From assembly GCF_001905905.1 (NCBI RefSeq), contig NZ_LIVT01000005.1:248001-312000 (forward strand): DNA of 64,000 nucleotides. Direction: 5' to 3'. A model generated the notes under the pieces. The model saw nothing but the letters and a program-made list of their open reading frames with translations. It ran no database searches and was not told the origin of the DNA. Shown here in pieces: positions 1 to 8,434 of this stretch. Numbering within the stretch: position 1 is the first letter of the stretch; each line of letters starts with the position of its first letter. This DNA comes from Streptomyces sp. CB02366. GTDB taxonomy: Bacteria > Actinomycetota > Actinomycetes > Streptomycetales > Streptomycetaceae. The position numbers and the translations under genes were made by a program.

Positions 1-1018
1 CGAGGTCGCGGACGCCAAGGACGAGTTCGCCGAGGAGTACTGCCTCCCGGCGATCAAGGCCAACGCCCTCTACATGGACCGCTACCCGCTGGTCTCGGCG
101 CTCTCCCGGCCGACCATCGTCAAGCACCTCGTCGCCGCGGCCCGGAAGCACGGCGCCGGGATCGTCGCCCACGGCTGCACCGGCAAGGGCAACGACCAGG
201 TCCGGTTCGAGGCCGGCATCTCCGCGCTCGGCCCCGACCTGAAGTGCATCGCCCCGGTCCGCGACTACGCCATGACCCGGGACAAGGCGATCGCCTTCTG
301 CGAGGAGAAGAACCTCCCGATCGCGACCACCAAGAAGTCCCCGTACTCCATCGACCAGAACGTCTTCGGGCGTGCGGTGGAGACGGGCTTCCTGGAGGAC
401 ATCTGGAACGCGCCGATCGAGGACATCTACGAGTACACCTCCGACCCCGCCGCCCCGCGCGAGGCCGACGAGGTCGTCATCTCCTTCAAGGAGGGCGTGC
501 CGGTCGCCCTCGACGGCCGCCCCGTCACCGTCCTCCAGGCGATCCAGCAGCTCAACGAGCGGGCCGGGGCCCAGGGCGTCGGCCGGATCGACATGGTCGA
601 GGACCGGCTCGTGGGCATCAAGTCCCGCGAGGTGTACGAGGCGCCCGGCGCGATCGCGCTGATCACCGCCCACCAGGAGCTGGAGAACGTCACCGTCGAG
701 CGCGAACTGGCCCGCTACAAGCGGCAGGTCGAGCAGCGCTGGGGCGAGATGGTCTACGACGGCCTGTGGTTCTCCCCGCTGAAGCGGGCTCTGGACGGCT
801 TCATCAACGAGGCCAACCAGCACGTCACCGGCGACATCCGGATGACCCTGCACGGCGGCCGTGCCGTCGTCACCGGCCGGAAGTCCGAGGAGTCGCTGTA
901 CGACTTCAACCTCGCCACCTACGACTCGGGCGACACCTTCGACCAGTCCAAGGCGCAGGGCTTCATCGAGATCTTCGGCCTCTCCTCGAAGATCGCCGCC
1001 AAGCGCGACCTCGTCTGA
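1..1018 (+). CDS. argG: Argininosuccinate synthase, C-terminal part (start lies before the window)
   Basis: Makes argininosuccinate from citrulline, aspartate and ATP, the penultimate step of arginine synthesis, in the cytosol. The reading frame is open from base 2, so the gene enters the window from the left and about 338 residues remain. The run NALYMDRYPLVSALSRP and the segment HGCTGKGNDQVRFE are typical of the citrulline/aspartate-binding part of the family. The ATP-binding N-terminus is outside the window. It ends at TGA 1016-1018. argH follows in the same direction after a hairpin, so the last two arginine steps are linked here. From memory, S. coelicolor keeps argG elsewhere (SCO7036), so adjacency would be a difference between species. 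Confidence 0.96.
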   Translation, partial: EVADAKDEFAEEYCLPAIKANALYMDRYPLVSALSRPTIVKHLVAAARKHGAGIVAHGCTGKGNDQVRFEAGISALGPDLKCIAPVRDYAMTRDKAIAFCEEKNLPIATTKKSPYSIDQNVFGRAVETGFLEDIWNAPIEDIYEYTSDPAAPREADEVVISFKEGVPVALDGRPVTVLQAIQQLNERAGAQGVGRIDMVEDRLVGIKSREVYEAPGAIALITAHQELENVTVERELARYKRQVEQRWGEMVYDGLWFSPLKRALDGFINEANQHVTGDIRMTLHGGRAVVTGRKSEESLYDFNLATYDSGDTFDQSKAQGFIEIFGLSSKIAAKRDLV

Positions 1019-1035
1019 CCCTTCCTCGTTGTACA

Positions 1036-1068
1036 GCCGCCTCCCCTCCCACGCGGCGGGGAGGCGGC
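1036..1068 (+). terminator. Hairpin between argG and argH
   Basis: Eleven-base arms GCCGCCTCCCC (1036-1046) and GGGGAGGCGGC (1058-1068) form a perfect G+C-rich stem with an 11-base loop, 18 bases after the argG stop. No T-run follows, as is common in Streptomyces. It could end argG transcripts or only reduce read-through into argH. Confidence 0.6.
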
Positions 1069-1142
1069 CGCATATCCGCACCCTGCCTTCGCTTACGTCT
1101 TCCACGTCTTCGCCTGGGCCCTCCCCTTCCAAGGAGCACGCA

Positions 1143-2570
1143 GTGAGCAGCAACAACGGTGACGTCCGGCTCTGGGGCGCGCGGTTCGCCGACGGACCGG
1201 CCGAGGCCCTGGCCAAACTGTCCGCCTCCGTCCACTTCGACTGGCGGCTCGCCCCGTACGACATCGCCGGCTCCCGCGCCCACGCCCGCGTCCTCCACAA
1301 GGCCGGCCTGCTCACCGAGGACGAGCTGACCCGGATGCTCGCCGGGCTCGACCGGCTGGAGGCCGACGTCGCGGACGGCTCCTTCACCGGCACCGTCGCC
1401 GACGAGGACGTCCACACCGCCCTGGAGCGCGGCCTCCTGGAACGGCTCGGCCCCGACCTCGGCGGCAAGCTCCGGGCCGGCCGCTCGCGGAACGACCAGA
1501 TCGCCACGCTCTTCCGGATGTACCTGCGCGACCACGCCCGGATCATCGGCGGTCTCCTCGCCGACCTCCAGAGCGCGCTGACCGGCCTCGCCAAGGCCCA
1601 CGCCGACGTCGCGATGCCGGGCCGCACCCACCTCCAGCACGCCCAGCCCGTCCTCTTCGCCCACCACGTGCTCGCCCACGTCCAGTCCCTCTCCCGGGAC
1701 GCGGAGCGGCTGCGCCAGTGGGACGCGCGCACCGCCGTCTCCCCGTACGGCTCCGGGGCGCTCGCCGGATCCTCGCTCGGGCTCGACCCGGAGGCGGTCG
1801 CCGCCGACCTGGGCTTCGAGCACGGTTCGGTCGCCAACTCCATCGACGGCACCGCCTCGCGGGACTTCGTCGCGGAGTTCGCCTTCATCACCGCGATGAT
1901 CGGCGTCAACCTCTCCCGGATCGCGGAGGAGGTCATCATCTGGAACACGAAGGAGTTCTCCTTCGTCACCCTCCACGACGCCTTCTCCACCGGCTCCTCG
2001 ATCATGCCGCAGAAGAAGAACCCGGACATCGCGGAGCTGGCCCGGGGCAAGTCCGGCCGCCTCATCGGCAACCTGACCGGCCTGCTCGCCACGCTCAAGG
2101 CGCTCCCGCTCGCGTACAACCGGGACCTCCAGGAGGACAAGGAGCCCGTCTTCGACTCCTGCGACCAGCTCGAAGTCCTGCTCCCCGCCTTCACCGGCAT
2201 GATGGCCACCCTCACCGTCAACCGCGAGCGGATGGAGGAACTGGCCCCGGCCGGCTTCTCGCTCGCCACCGACGTCGCGGAGTGGCTGGTCAAGCAGGGC
2301 GTCCCCTTCCGGGTGGCCCACGAGGTCGCCGGAGCCTGCGTCAAGGAGTGCGAGCGGCACGGCATCGAGCTGGACCAGCTCACCGACGAGCAGTTCGCCG
2401 CGATCTCCGGGCACCTGACCCCCGAGGTGCGCACGGTCCTCAACGTCCGGGGCGCGCTGGCCTCCCGCGACGGCCGGGGCGGAACGGCCCCCTCCGCCGT
2501 CGCCGTACAGCTCGCCGAGGTCAAGGAGGACCTGGCGGCCCAGTACGCGTGGGCGGCCGCCCGCCGGTAG
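1143..2570 (+). CDS. argH: Argininosuccinate lyase
   Basis: Splits argininosuccinate into arginine and fumarate, the last step of arginine synthesis; the family acts as a cytosolic homotetramer. The product is 475 residues, the usual length. The fumarate-lyase signature GSSIMPQKKNPD lies near residues 284-295 and the catalytic-histidine segment GRTHLQHAQP near 160-170. The open frame extends to 861, but the GTG at 1143 has AAGGAG (1131-1136) six bases upstream and its N-terminus (VSSNNGDVRLWGARF) matches the family, so 1143 is chosen. It lies 124 bases after argG. Confidence 0.97.
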   Translation: MSSNNGDVRLWGARFADGPAEALAKLSASVHFDWRLAPYDIAGSRAHARVLHKAGLLTEDELTRMLAGLDRLEADVADGSFTGTVADEDVHTALERGLLERLGPDLGGKLRAGRSRNDQIATLFRMYLRDHARIIGGLLADLQSALTGLAKAHADVAMPGRTHLQHAQPVLFAHHVLAHVQSLSRDAERLRQWDARTAVSPYGSGALAGSSLGLDPEAVAADLGFEHGSVANSIDGTASRDFVAEFAFITAMIGVNLSRIAEEVIIWNTKEFSFVTLHDAFSTGSSIMPQKKNPDIAELARGKSGRLIGNLTGLLATLKALPLAYNRDLQEDKEPVFDSCDQLEVLLPAFTGMMATLTVNRERMEELAPAGFSLATDVAEWLVKQGVPFRVAHEVAGACVKECERHGIELDQLTDEQFAAISGHLTPEVRTVLNVRGALASRDGRGGTAPSAVAVQLAEVKEDLAAQYAWAAARR

Positions 2571-2672
2571 GAGGTCCGCCCCCGGCGCGGCGGCGCACCG
2601 GATGGGCGAAGGGTGTCGCGGGCGGCGCTCCCCGGGGTAGGAGTATCCGAAACCCGACCCGAGGAGTCCCTG

Positions 2673-3644
2673 ATGCCCTTCGCCGCCCTGGCCGCCGCGA
2701 CGACCCCGACCGCCCACATCGGGCTGGGCCTGGCCGCCGTCGGGAGGCCCGGCTACATCAACCTCCACCGAGACCGGGACCTGCCCGCCGACCGCGACCC
2801 CGACGCCCTGCGCGCCCGCGCCCACGAACTGCTGGACGCGGCCTACGCCCAGGGCGTCCGGTACGTCGACACCGCCCGCTCCTACGGCCGCGCCGAGGAG
2901 TTCCTCGCGGAGTGGCTGAACGCCCGGCCCTCCTTCACCGACCTCGTCGTGGGCTCCAAATGGGGCTACACCTACACCGCCGGCTGGAGCGCCGACGCCG
3001 AGCGGCACGAGGTCAAGGACCACAGCCTCGCCGCCTTCGAGCGCCAGTACGCCGAGACCCGGGACCTCCTCGGGGAGCGGCTCAGCCTTTACCAGGTCCA
3101 CTCCGTGACCCCGGACAGCCCCGCGCTCACCGACAAGGAACTGCTCCACCGCCTCGCCGCCCTGGCCGCCGACGGCGTCACCGTCGGACTCTCCACCAGC
3201 GGGCCCGCCCAGGCCGACGCGATCCGGGCCGCCCTCGCCGTCACGGTCGACGGCGAGCCCCTCTTCCGTACGGTCCAGGCCACCTACAACGCGCTGGAGA
3301 CCTCGGCCGCGCCCGCGCTCGCCGAGGCCCACGACGCCGGGCTCACCGTGATCGTCAAGGAGGGCATGGCCAACGGCCGCCTCGCCGGGGAGGAGGCGCC
3401 CGCCGTGTTCCAGGAGATCGCCGCCGACGCGGGGGTGGGAGGCGACGCGGTCGCCCTCGCGCTGGTCCTCCACCAGCCCTGGGCGGACGTCGTGCTCTCC
3501 GGGGCCGTCACGGCGGCCCAGCTCTCCGGGAACCTCCACGCCGCCGTCGTCGACCTGGACGAGGAGCAGCGGGCGGGCCTCGACGCCCTGGTCGAGGAGC
3601 CGGAGGCGTACTGGCGGCACCGCGCGGGGCTGCCCTGGCACTGA
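2673..3644 (+). CDS. Aldo/keto reductase family oxidoreductase
   Basis: Predicted NAD(P)H-dependent carbonyl reductase with a TIM-barrel fold; the substrate is unknown. The catalytic tetrad can be followed: D66 and Y71 in YVDTARSYG, K96 in VVGSKWGY and H143 in YQVHSVTPDS. The product is 323 residues, normal for the family. The frame is open from a GTG at 2613, but the ATG at 2673 has GAGGAG (2661-2666) six bases upstream and is preferred. It follows argH by about 100 bases and converges with helR. Nothing ties it to arginine metabolism. Confidence 0.85.
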   Translation: MPFAALAAATTPTAHIGLGLAAVGRPGYINLHRDRDLPADRDPDALRARAHELLDAAYAQGVRYVDTARSYGRAEEFLAEWLNARPSFTDLVVGSKWGYTYTAGWSADAERHEVKDHSLAAFERQYAETRDLLGERLSLYQVHSVTPDSPALTDKELLHRLAALAADGVTVGLSTSGPAQADAIRAALAVTVDGEPLFRTVQATYNALETSAAPALAEAHDAGLTVIVKEGMANGRLAGEEAPAVFQEIAADAGVGGDAVALALVLHQPWADVVLSGAVTAAQLSGNLHAAVVDLDEEQRAGLDALVEEPEAYWRHRAGLPWH

Positions 3645-3657
3645 CACCCGCACGGGT

Positions 3658-3735
3658 GGCGGGCCCCGGCGCCCTTCCGCCCCGGCGCGCCCGGACCCGG
3701 ACGCCGCAGACGCCGCTGCGGCCCCGGGGCCCGCC
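3658..3735. terminator. Long inverted repeat between convergent genes
   Basis: Perfect 12-base arms GGCGGGCCCCGG (3658-3669) and CCGGGGCCCGCC (3724-3735) enclose a smaller hairpin CCGCAG...CTGCGG (3704-3721). The position between two convergent stops suits a terminator acting on both strands. Confidence 0.5.
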
Positions 3736-3770
3736 CGCCCCGGCACGCCCCGGAGCGGGGCTTCGCGGCC

Positions 3771-5939
3771 TCAGGGACTCGTCAGGACCACGAGTTCCCG
3801 GGTCGCCCGGGTCATCGCCACATAGCGGTCGACCGCCCCCGCGACGCCCCCGCCGAAGCCCTCCGGATCGACGAGGACGACCAGGTCGAACTCCAGGCCC
3901 TTCGCCAGCTCCGGGGTCAGCGACCGCACCCGGGGCGTCGCCGGGAACGCGGGCGCGCCGATGACGCAGGCGCTCCCGTCCTCGTGCGCGGCGAGCCACC
4001 GTCCGAGGACGGTCTCCAGCTCGTCGGCGCGGCCGCGGGTGACCGGGATGCCGCTGCTGCGGACGGAGACCGGCACGTTGGCGTCGGGGAGCACGGCCCG
4101 GACGACCGGCGCCGCCTCCGCCATGATCTCTTCCGGCGTGCGGTAGTTGATGGTGAGGGAGGCCAGGGTGATCCGGTCGAGGCCGACCCGCTCCAGCCGC
4201 TCCCGCCACGGTTCGGGGAACCCGTGCCGGGCCTGCGCCCGGTCCCCGACGACGGTGAAGCTCCGGGAGGGGCAGCGCTGGATCAGCATCTGCCACTGGG
4301 CGTCGGTCAGTTCCTGCGCCTCGTCCACGACGATGTGGGCGAACGGCCCGGACAGCAGGTCGGGCTCCACCCCGCCCGGCCGGTCGGCGGTGGCCAGCGT
4401 CTCCCGCAGGTCCGCCCCGCGCAGCATCACCAGTGCGCCCTCGCCGTCCGCGTCCGCGTCGGCCAGCGTCTCGTCCGCGAGCAGGCTGTCGACGACCCGG
4501 TCCATCTGCTCGCGTTCGGCGGCGGCAGCCGCCTCGTGGCGGCGCCTGCGCCGGGACGCCTCCGGATCCCCGAGCCGCTGCCGTGCCGCGTCGAGGATCG
4601 GCAGGTCGGACTCGGTCCACGCCCGCGCGTCCGCCCGCTGCAGCCGCCGCACCTCCTCGGAGGACAGCCAGGGGGCGCAGGTGCGCAGATAGGCGGGTAC
4701 GGACCAGAGGTCGCCGACCAGGTCGGCCGCCTCGATCAGCGGCCAGGCACGGTCCAGGAGCGCGGACAGCTCCCGGTTCCGCCGCAGCGAGGCGCGCAGC
4801 TGATCCTCGGGCGCTTCGCCGTCGTGCTTGTCCACGAGGATCGTCAGCAGTTCCTCCCCGATCTGGTCGCGCGCCTCGTTGTGCGGGGTTCCCGGCTCCG
4901 CCGCCCCGAAGGCGGCGGCCCAGTCGGCGGGGCTCAGCCAGATGTCGGACCAGTGGGTCTCCACCAGCACGCCCTCGGTGGGCGGTTCCTCGTAGAAGCG
5001 GACGGCGGCCTCGACCGCTTTCACCAGCTCCGCCGACGCCTTCAGCCGCGCCACCTCCGGATCGCTCTCGGTCCCCGCCGCCGCGCCCTCCGCGACCAGG
5101 TCCCGCAGGGTGCACGTCTGGACGCCCTCCTCTCCGAGGCTGGGCAGGACGTCGGCGACGTACCCGAGGTAGGGCTCGTGCGGGCCGACGAACAGCACGC
5201 CCCCGCGGCGGTGGGCCAGGCGCGGGTCGGAGTAGAGGAGATAGGCCGAGCGGTGCAGGGCGACGACGGTCTTCCCGGTGCCGGGCCCGCCGTCGACGAC
5301 GAGCGTGCCCCGGGAGCCCGCCCGGATGACGGCGTCCTGGTCGGCCTGGATGGTGCCCAGCACGTCGCGCATCCGGGCCGAGCGGGTGGAGCCGAGGCTC
5401 GCGATGAACGCGGACTGGTCGTCCAGCGCGGCGGCGTGCCCGGCGAAGCCCTCCGGGGCGAACACCTCGTCCCAGTAGTCGCTGATCCGGCCGCCGGTCC
5501 AACGGTAGCGGCGGCGGCTCGCCAGGCCCATCGGGTCGGCGTGGGTGGCTCCGAAGAACGGCTCGGCGGCGGGCGAGCGCCAGTCGACCAGCAGCCGGCG
5601 GCCCGAGCTGTCGGTCAGGCCGAGCCGCCCCACGTACAGCGGGCCGGAGCCGTCGGCGGCGACCATGCGCCCCAGGCACAGGTCCAGGCCGAACCGGCGC
5701 AGGGCGCGCAGCCGGGCGGTCAGCCGGTGGATCTCCACATCCCGGTCCATCGCCTGCCGGCTCGCCCCGCCGGGCGCGCGGCGCTCGGCCGCGAGCCGGT
5801 CGGTCAGCTCCGCGACCGACTGCTCCAGGCAGTGGGCGATGTCCGCGAAGTGCCGCTCGTCGTCGGCGATCAGCACCGGGTCGGCCTTGGCGGAGAGGCG
5901 GTCGGGGAGGTCGAACGCGCGGGTGGTCAGGGGGTTCAC
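3771..5939 (-). CDS. helR: HelR-type helicase-like ATPase protecting RNA polymerase (rifamycin tolerance)
   Basis: UvrD-like ATPase of the HelD/HelR group. Published HelR proteins bind RNA polymerase and displace rifamycins from it. About 722 residues. Walker A GPGTGKTVVALHRS sits near residue 217 and the Walker B-like segment IVVDEAQELTDAQW near 535; the N-terminal part (DDERHFADIAHCLEQ) looks coiled-coil-like, as in HelD. The open frame runs up to 6041, but that start would lie inside the upstream palindrome; GTG at 5939 (VNPLTTRAFDLPD) is the first sensible start, although no strong ribosome site is visible. The rifamycin-associated element at 6013-6041 is the main reason for calling HelR rather than generic HelD. 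Divergent from tetR. Confidence 0.85.
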   Translation of the reverse strand: MNPLTTRAFDLPDRLSAKADPVLIADDERHFADIAHCLEQSVAELTDRLAAERRAPGGASRQAMDRDVEIHRLTARLRALRRFGLDLCLGRMVAADGSGPLYVGRLGLTDSSGRRLLVDWRSPAAEPFFGATHADPMGLASRRRYRWTGGRISDYWDEVFAPEGFAGHAAALDDQSAFIASLGSTRSARMRDVLGTIQADQDAVIRAGSRGTLVVDGGPGTGKTVVALHRSAYLLYSDPRLAHRRGGVLFVGPHEPYLGYVADVLPSLGEEGVQTCTLRDLVAEGAAAGTESDPEVARLKASAELVKAVEAAVRFYEEPPTEGVLVETHWSDIWLSPADWAAAFGAAEPGTPHNEARDQIGEELLTILVDKHDGEAPEDQLRASLRRNRELSALLDRAWPLIEAADLVGDLWSVPAYLRTCAPWLSSEEVRRLQRADARAWTESDLPILDAARQRLGDPEASRRRRRHEAAAAAEREQMDRVVDSLLADETLADADADGEGALVMLRGADLRETLATADRPGGVEPDLLSGPFAHIVVDEAQELTDAQWQMLIQRCPSRSFTVVGDRAQARHGFPEPWRERLERVGLDRITLASLTINYRTPEEIMAEAAPVVRAVLPDANVPVSVRSSGIPVTRGRADELETVLGRWLAAHEDGSACVIGAPAFPATPRVRSLTPELAKGLEFDLVVLVDPEGFGGGVAGAVDRYVAMTRATRELVVLTSP

Positions 5940-6012
5940 GTCGTCGGTTCCGATCTGCGGGAGTGAGGTGGGCGGCGTCCCGTCCCGGCTACGGCGGACG
6001 ATTCTGCGGCAT

Positions 6013-6041
6013 ATGGGGGGTCTTGCCGCAAGACCCCCCAT
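6013..6041 (-). promoter_or_regulatory. Rifamycin-associated element (RAE) upstream of helR
   Basis: Perfect inverted repeat with 13-base arms ATGGGGGGTCTTG and CAAGACCCCCCAT around a 3-base centre. On the helR strand the core reads CTTGCGGCAAG flanked by G- and C-runs, which agrees with the published RAE core as I recall it. A TATAGC -10-like hexamer (6049-6044, minus strand) lies just upstream, so transcription would start within the repeat. I see no clear -35. Confidence 0.85.
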
Positions 6042-6231
6042 GCGCTATAAGTTGAGAGTGGCGAGGAGAGGATTCACCTCCGGCCGCTTTTTCTTTTCCG
6101 GGACCTTTCGCTTCCCCTTCGCCGCCCTCCTCCGGGCGATCGCGCCCCTTCACCGCCCTTTCTCCGGCGGTGCCGCCCCGCGCACCCTCCGTCCGCCCCT
6201 TCGCCCGTGGCAGCGCCGACGCCTTCCCTCG

Positions 6232-6272
6232 ATGAGACTTCGATGTCTCATGTGGGTTATGGTTGTCTCATG
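6232..6272 (+). promoter_or_regulatory. Promoter and probable autoregulatory operator of the tetR-MFS pair
   Basis: Half-sites ATGAGAC (6232-6238) and GTCTCAT (6245-6251) form an inverted repeat with a 6-base spacer; a third copy, GTCTCATG, at 6265-6272 overlaps the start codon. TATGGT (6258-6263) fits a -10 box and puts the transcript start at about 6270, on the ATG itself. The -35 is weak. An operator beneath the promoter is typical of TetR autorepression. Confidence 0.65.
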
Positions 6273-6821
6273 ACTCTTGACCGCCAGCAGGTGCTGCGCA
6301 GTGCGGCCGCCCTGCTGTCCCGCAAATCGACCGCCACCATGGACGAAGTCGCCAGGGCGGCCGGTATCGGGCGGGCCACCCTCCACCGGCACTTCGCCGG
6401 GCGGGACGCCCTGGTGAAGGCGCTGGAGGATCTCGGCATCCAGGAGTTCGAAGCGGCCCTGGACGCCGCCCGGCTCGACGAGGGCTCCTGCGAGGAGGGG
6501 CTGCGCCGCCTCATCGCCGCCGTGGAGCCCAGCGCCGGGCTGATGTCCTTCCTGGTGAGCGAGAACCAGCTCTTCGAGGGCGACGAGGTCAACGAGGGCT
6601 GGAACCGGGCCGACGCCCGCGTCTCCGCCTTCTTCCGCCGGGGCCAGGAACGCGGCGAGTTCCGCATCGACCTCACCCCCGCCTGGCTGACCGAGGCCCT
6701 CTACGGGCTCATCGGCACCGCCGCCTGGTCCGTCCAGGCGGGCCGGGTCGCCGCACAGGACTTCCCCCACATGATCGTCGAGTTGCTGCTCGGCGGAGTA
6801 CGCCGGAGCGTGGAACGATGA
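6270..6821 (+). CDS. TetR/AcrR-family transcriptional repressor
   Basis: DNA-binding repressor of 183 residues. The N-terminal helix-turn-helix is clear (TMDEVARAAGIGRATLHRHF, followed by GRDALVKAL); the C-terminal ligand domain is variable. The frame opens at 6207, but the ATG at 6270 coincides with the predicted transcript start and gives a normal TetR N-terminus, so the message is probably leaderless. Its stop overlaps the start of the MFS gene by four bases (ATGA), so it very likely controls that pump and itself through the GAGAC/GTCTC repeats. The inducer is unknown. Confidence 0.88.
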   Translation: MTLDRQQVLRSAAALLSRKSTATMDEVARAAGIGRATLHRHFAGRDALVKALEDLGIQEFEAALDAARLDEGSCEEGLRRLIAAVEPSAGLMSFLVSENQLFEGDEVNEGWNRADARVSAFFRRGQERGEFRIDLTPAWLTEALYGLIGTAAWSVQAGRVAAQDFPHMIVELLLGGVRRSVER

Positions 6822-8362
6822 CCAGTACCGACCGGAACGGGACCACCATGGACGCGGTACGCCGTCCGGGGCGGTGGATCGCGCTCGCGGTCCTCGTCCT
6901 CGCCGTGCTGCTGGTGGCCGTGGACGCCACCGTCCTCGGCCTGGCCACCCCGTTCCTCAGCGAGGACCTGAAACCCACCGGAACCCAGCTGCTCTGGATC
7001 GGTGACGTCTACTCCTTCGTCATCGCCGGCCTGCTCGTCTCGATGGGCAGCCTCGGCGACCGCATCGGCCGCAAGAAGCTGCTGCTGGTCGGAGCCGTCG
7101 CGTTCGGCGCGGTCTCCGTGCTCAACGCGTACGCCACCTCGCCCGAGATGATGATCGTGGCCCGGGCGCTGCTCGGTGTCGCGGGCGCCACCCTGATGCC
7201 CTCGACCCTCGCCCTCATCCGCAACCTCTTCCACGATCCGCGTGAGCGCAGCCTCGCCATCGGGATCTGGGGGGCGATGGCCTCGGCGGGCGCGGCGGTC
7301 GGGCCGGTCGTCGGCGGGTTCCTGCTCGAACACTTCTGGTGGGGCTCGGTCTTCCTCATCAACCTGCCCGTGATGGCCGTCCTCGTCGTCGTCGGCGTCA
7401 AGCTGATCCCCGAGTCGAAGAACCCGGCTCCCGGCCCGTGGGACATGGCCAGCGTCGGGCTCTCCCTGGTCGGCATGTTCGGCGTCGTCTACGCCATCAA
7501 GGAGACGGCTTCGCACGGAGCGAGCTGGGACTCGATCACGGCCGCGGCCATCGGCGCGGGGGCGCTGGTCTGGTTCGTCCGCAGGCAACTGCGGCTGCCC
7601 ACGCCCTTGCTGGACATGCGGCTCTTCCACCACCGGGGCTTCTCCGGTGCGGTCCTCGCCGACCTGCTGACCATCCTCGGCCTGTCGGGCCTGGTCTTCT
7701 TCCTCTCCCAGTTCCTGCAACTGGTGCAGGGCCGCGGGCCGCTGGAAGCCGGGCTCGCCGAACTGCCCGCCGCCATCGGGGCGGTGACCGCCGGTCTGCT
7801 GGCCGGGTTCGCCGCCCGCCGCTTCTCGGTCCGCTCCGTGGTCTCCGGCGGCCTCGCCGCCGTCGGGCTGGCCCTGGGCAGCGTGACCCTGCTCGACCAG
7901 CACACCGACTACCCGCTGCTCGGCGCCATGCTGCTGGTCGTCGGGCTCGGAGCGGGCTTCGCCTTCACCGTCACCGCCGACGTGATCCTCTCCAGCGTGC
8001 CGAAGGAGCAGGCGGGCTCCGCGTCGGCCGTCTCCGAGACCGCGTACGAACTGGGCGCCGCCCTCGGCATCGCCCTGCTCGGCTCCATCGTCACCGGCGT
8101 CTACCGGGGCTTCCCGACGCCGTCGGGCATTTCCGCCGACGTGGAATCGGCCGCCCACGAGTCCTTGGGCGGGGCGGTCGAGGCGGCCGGGGCCCTGCCC
8201 GCCGCCCAGGCGGGACCGCTGGTCTCGGCGGCCCAGGAGGCGTTCGTCGAAGGACTGCGGTCGGCCGCGGGCATCGGCGCGGCGGTCCTGCTGGTGGCGG
8301 CCGTCGCCGCGTGGTTCCTGCTGCGGGGCCAGAAGCTGGAGGAATCCGCCGAGCACCCGTAG
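6818..8362 (+). CDS. MFS drug-efflux transporter, DHA2 (EmrB/QacA) family, 14 TM
   Basis: Proton-driven exporter in the cell membrane, 514 residues, the size expected for 14 helices. Motif A appears as GSLGDRIGRKK after the second helix, and the first helix carries AVDATVLGLATPFL, as in QacA-type pumps. Translation is probably coupled to tetR through ATGA; an internal ATG at 6848 is a possible alternative start. The substrate cannot be read from sequence. It ends before a perfect hairpin shared with the convergent acyltransferase gene. Confidence 0.9.
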   Translation: MTSTDRNGTTMDAVRRPGRWIALAVLVLAVLLVAVDATVLGLATPFLSEDLKPTGTQLLWIGDVYSFVIAGLLVSMGSLGDRIGRKKLLLVGAVAFGAVSVLNAYATSPEMMIVARALLGVAGATLMPSTLALIRNLFHDPRERSLAIGIWGAMASAGAAVGPVVGGFLLEHFWWGSVFLINLPVMAVLVVVGVKLIPESKNPAPGPWDMASVGLSLVGMFGVVYAIKETASHGASWDSITAAAIGAGALVWFVRRQLRLPTPLLDMRLFHHRGFSGAVLADLLTILGLSGLVFFLSQFLQLVQGRGPLEAGLAELPAAIGAVTAGLLAGFAARRFSVRSVVSGGLAAVGLALGSVTLLDQHTDYPLLGAMLLVVGLGAGFAFTVTADVILSSVPKEQAGSASAVSETAYELGAALGIALLGSIVTGVYRGFPTPSGISADVESAAHESLGGAVEAAGALPAAQAGPLVSAAQEAFVEGLRSAAGIGAAVLLVAAVAAWFLLRGQKLEESAEHP

Positions 8363-8373
8363 GCCGGGTACGA

Positions 8374-8415
8374 CGGGAGGGCCCGCACCCCGGTACCGGG
8401 GTGCGGGCCCTCCCG
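8374..8415. terminator. Bidirectional terminator, perfect 21-base arms
   Basis: Uninterrupted 42-base palindrome with GGTACC at the centre, between the MFS stop (8362) and the acyltransferase stop (8435). It serves both converging genes. Confidence 0.85.
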
Positions 8416-8434
8416 CCGTCGTCGCTTCGCGCGC

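Noticed and set aside
963..3746. 927-residue minus-strand reading frame over argH
   Set aside because: Arg/Gly/Val-rich with no family features; it is the antisense shadow of argH and the reductase gene, as expected in very G+C-rich DNA.
3984..5966. 660-residue plus-strand frame over helR
   Set aside because: Shadow of helR; no conserved motif, while helR has complete Walker motifs.
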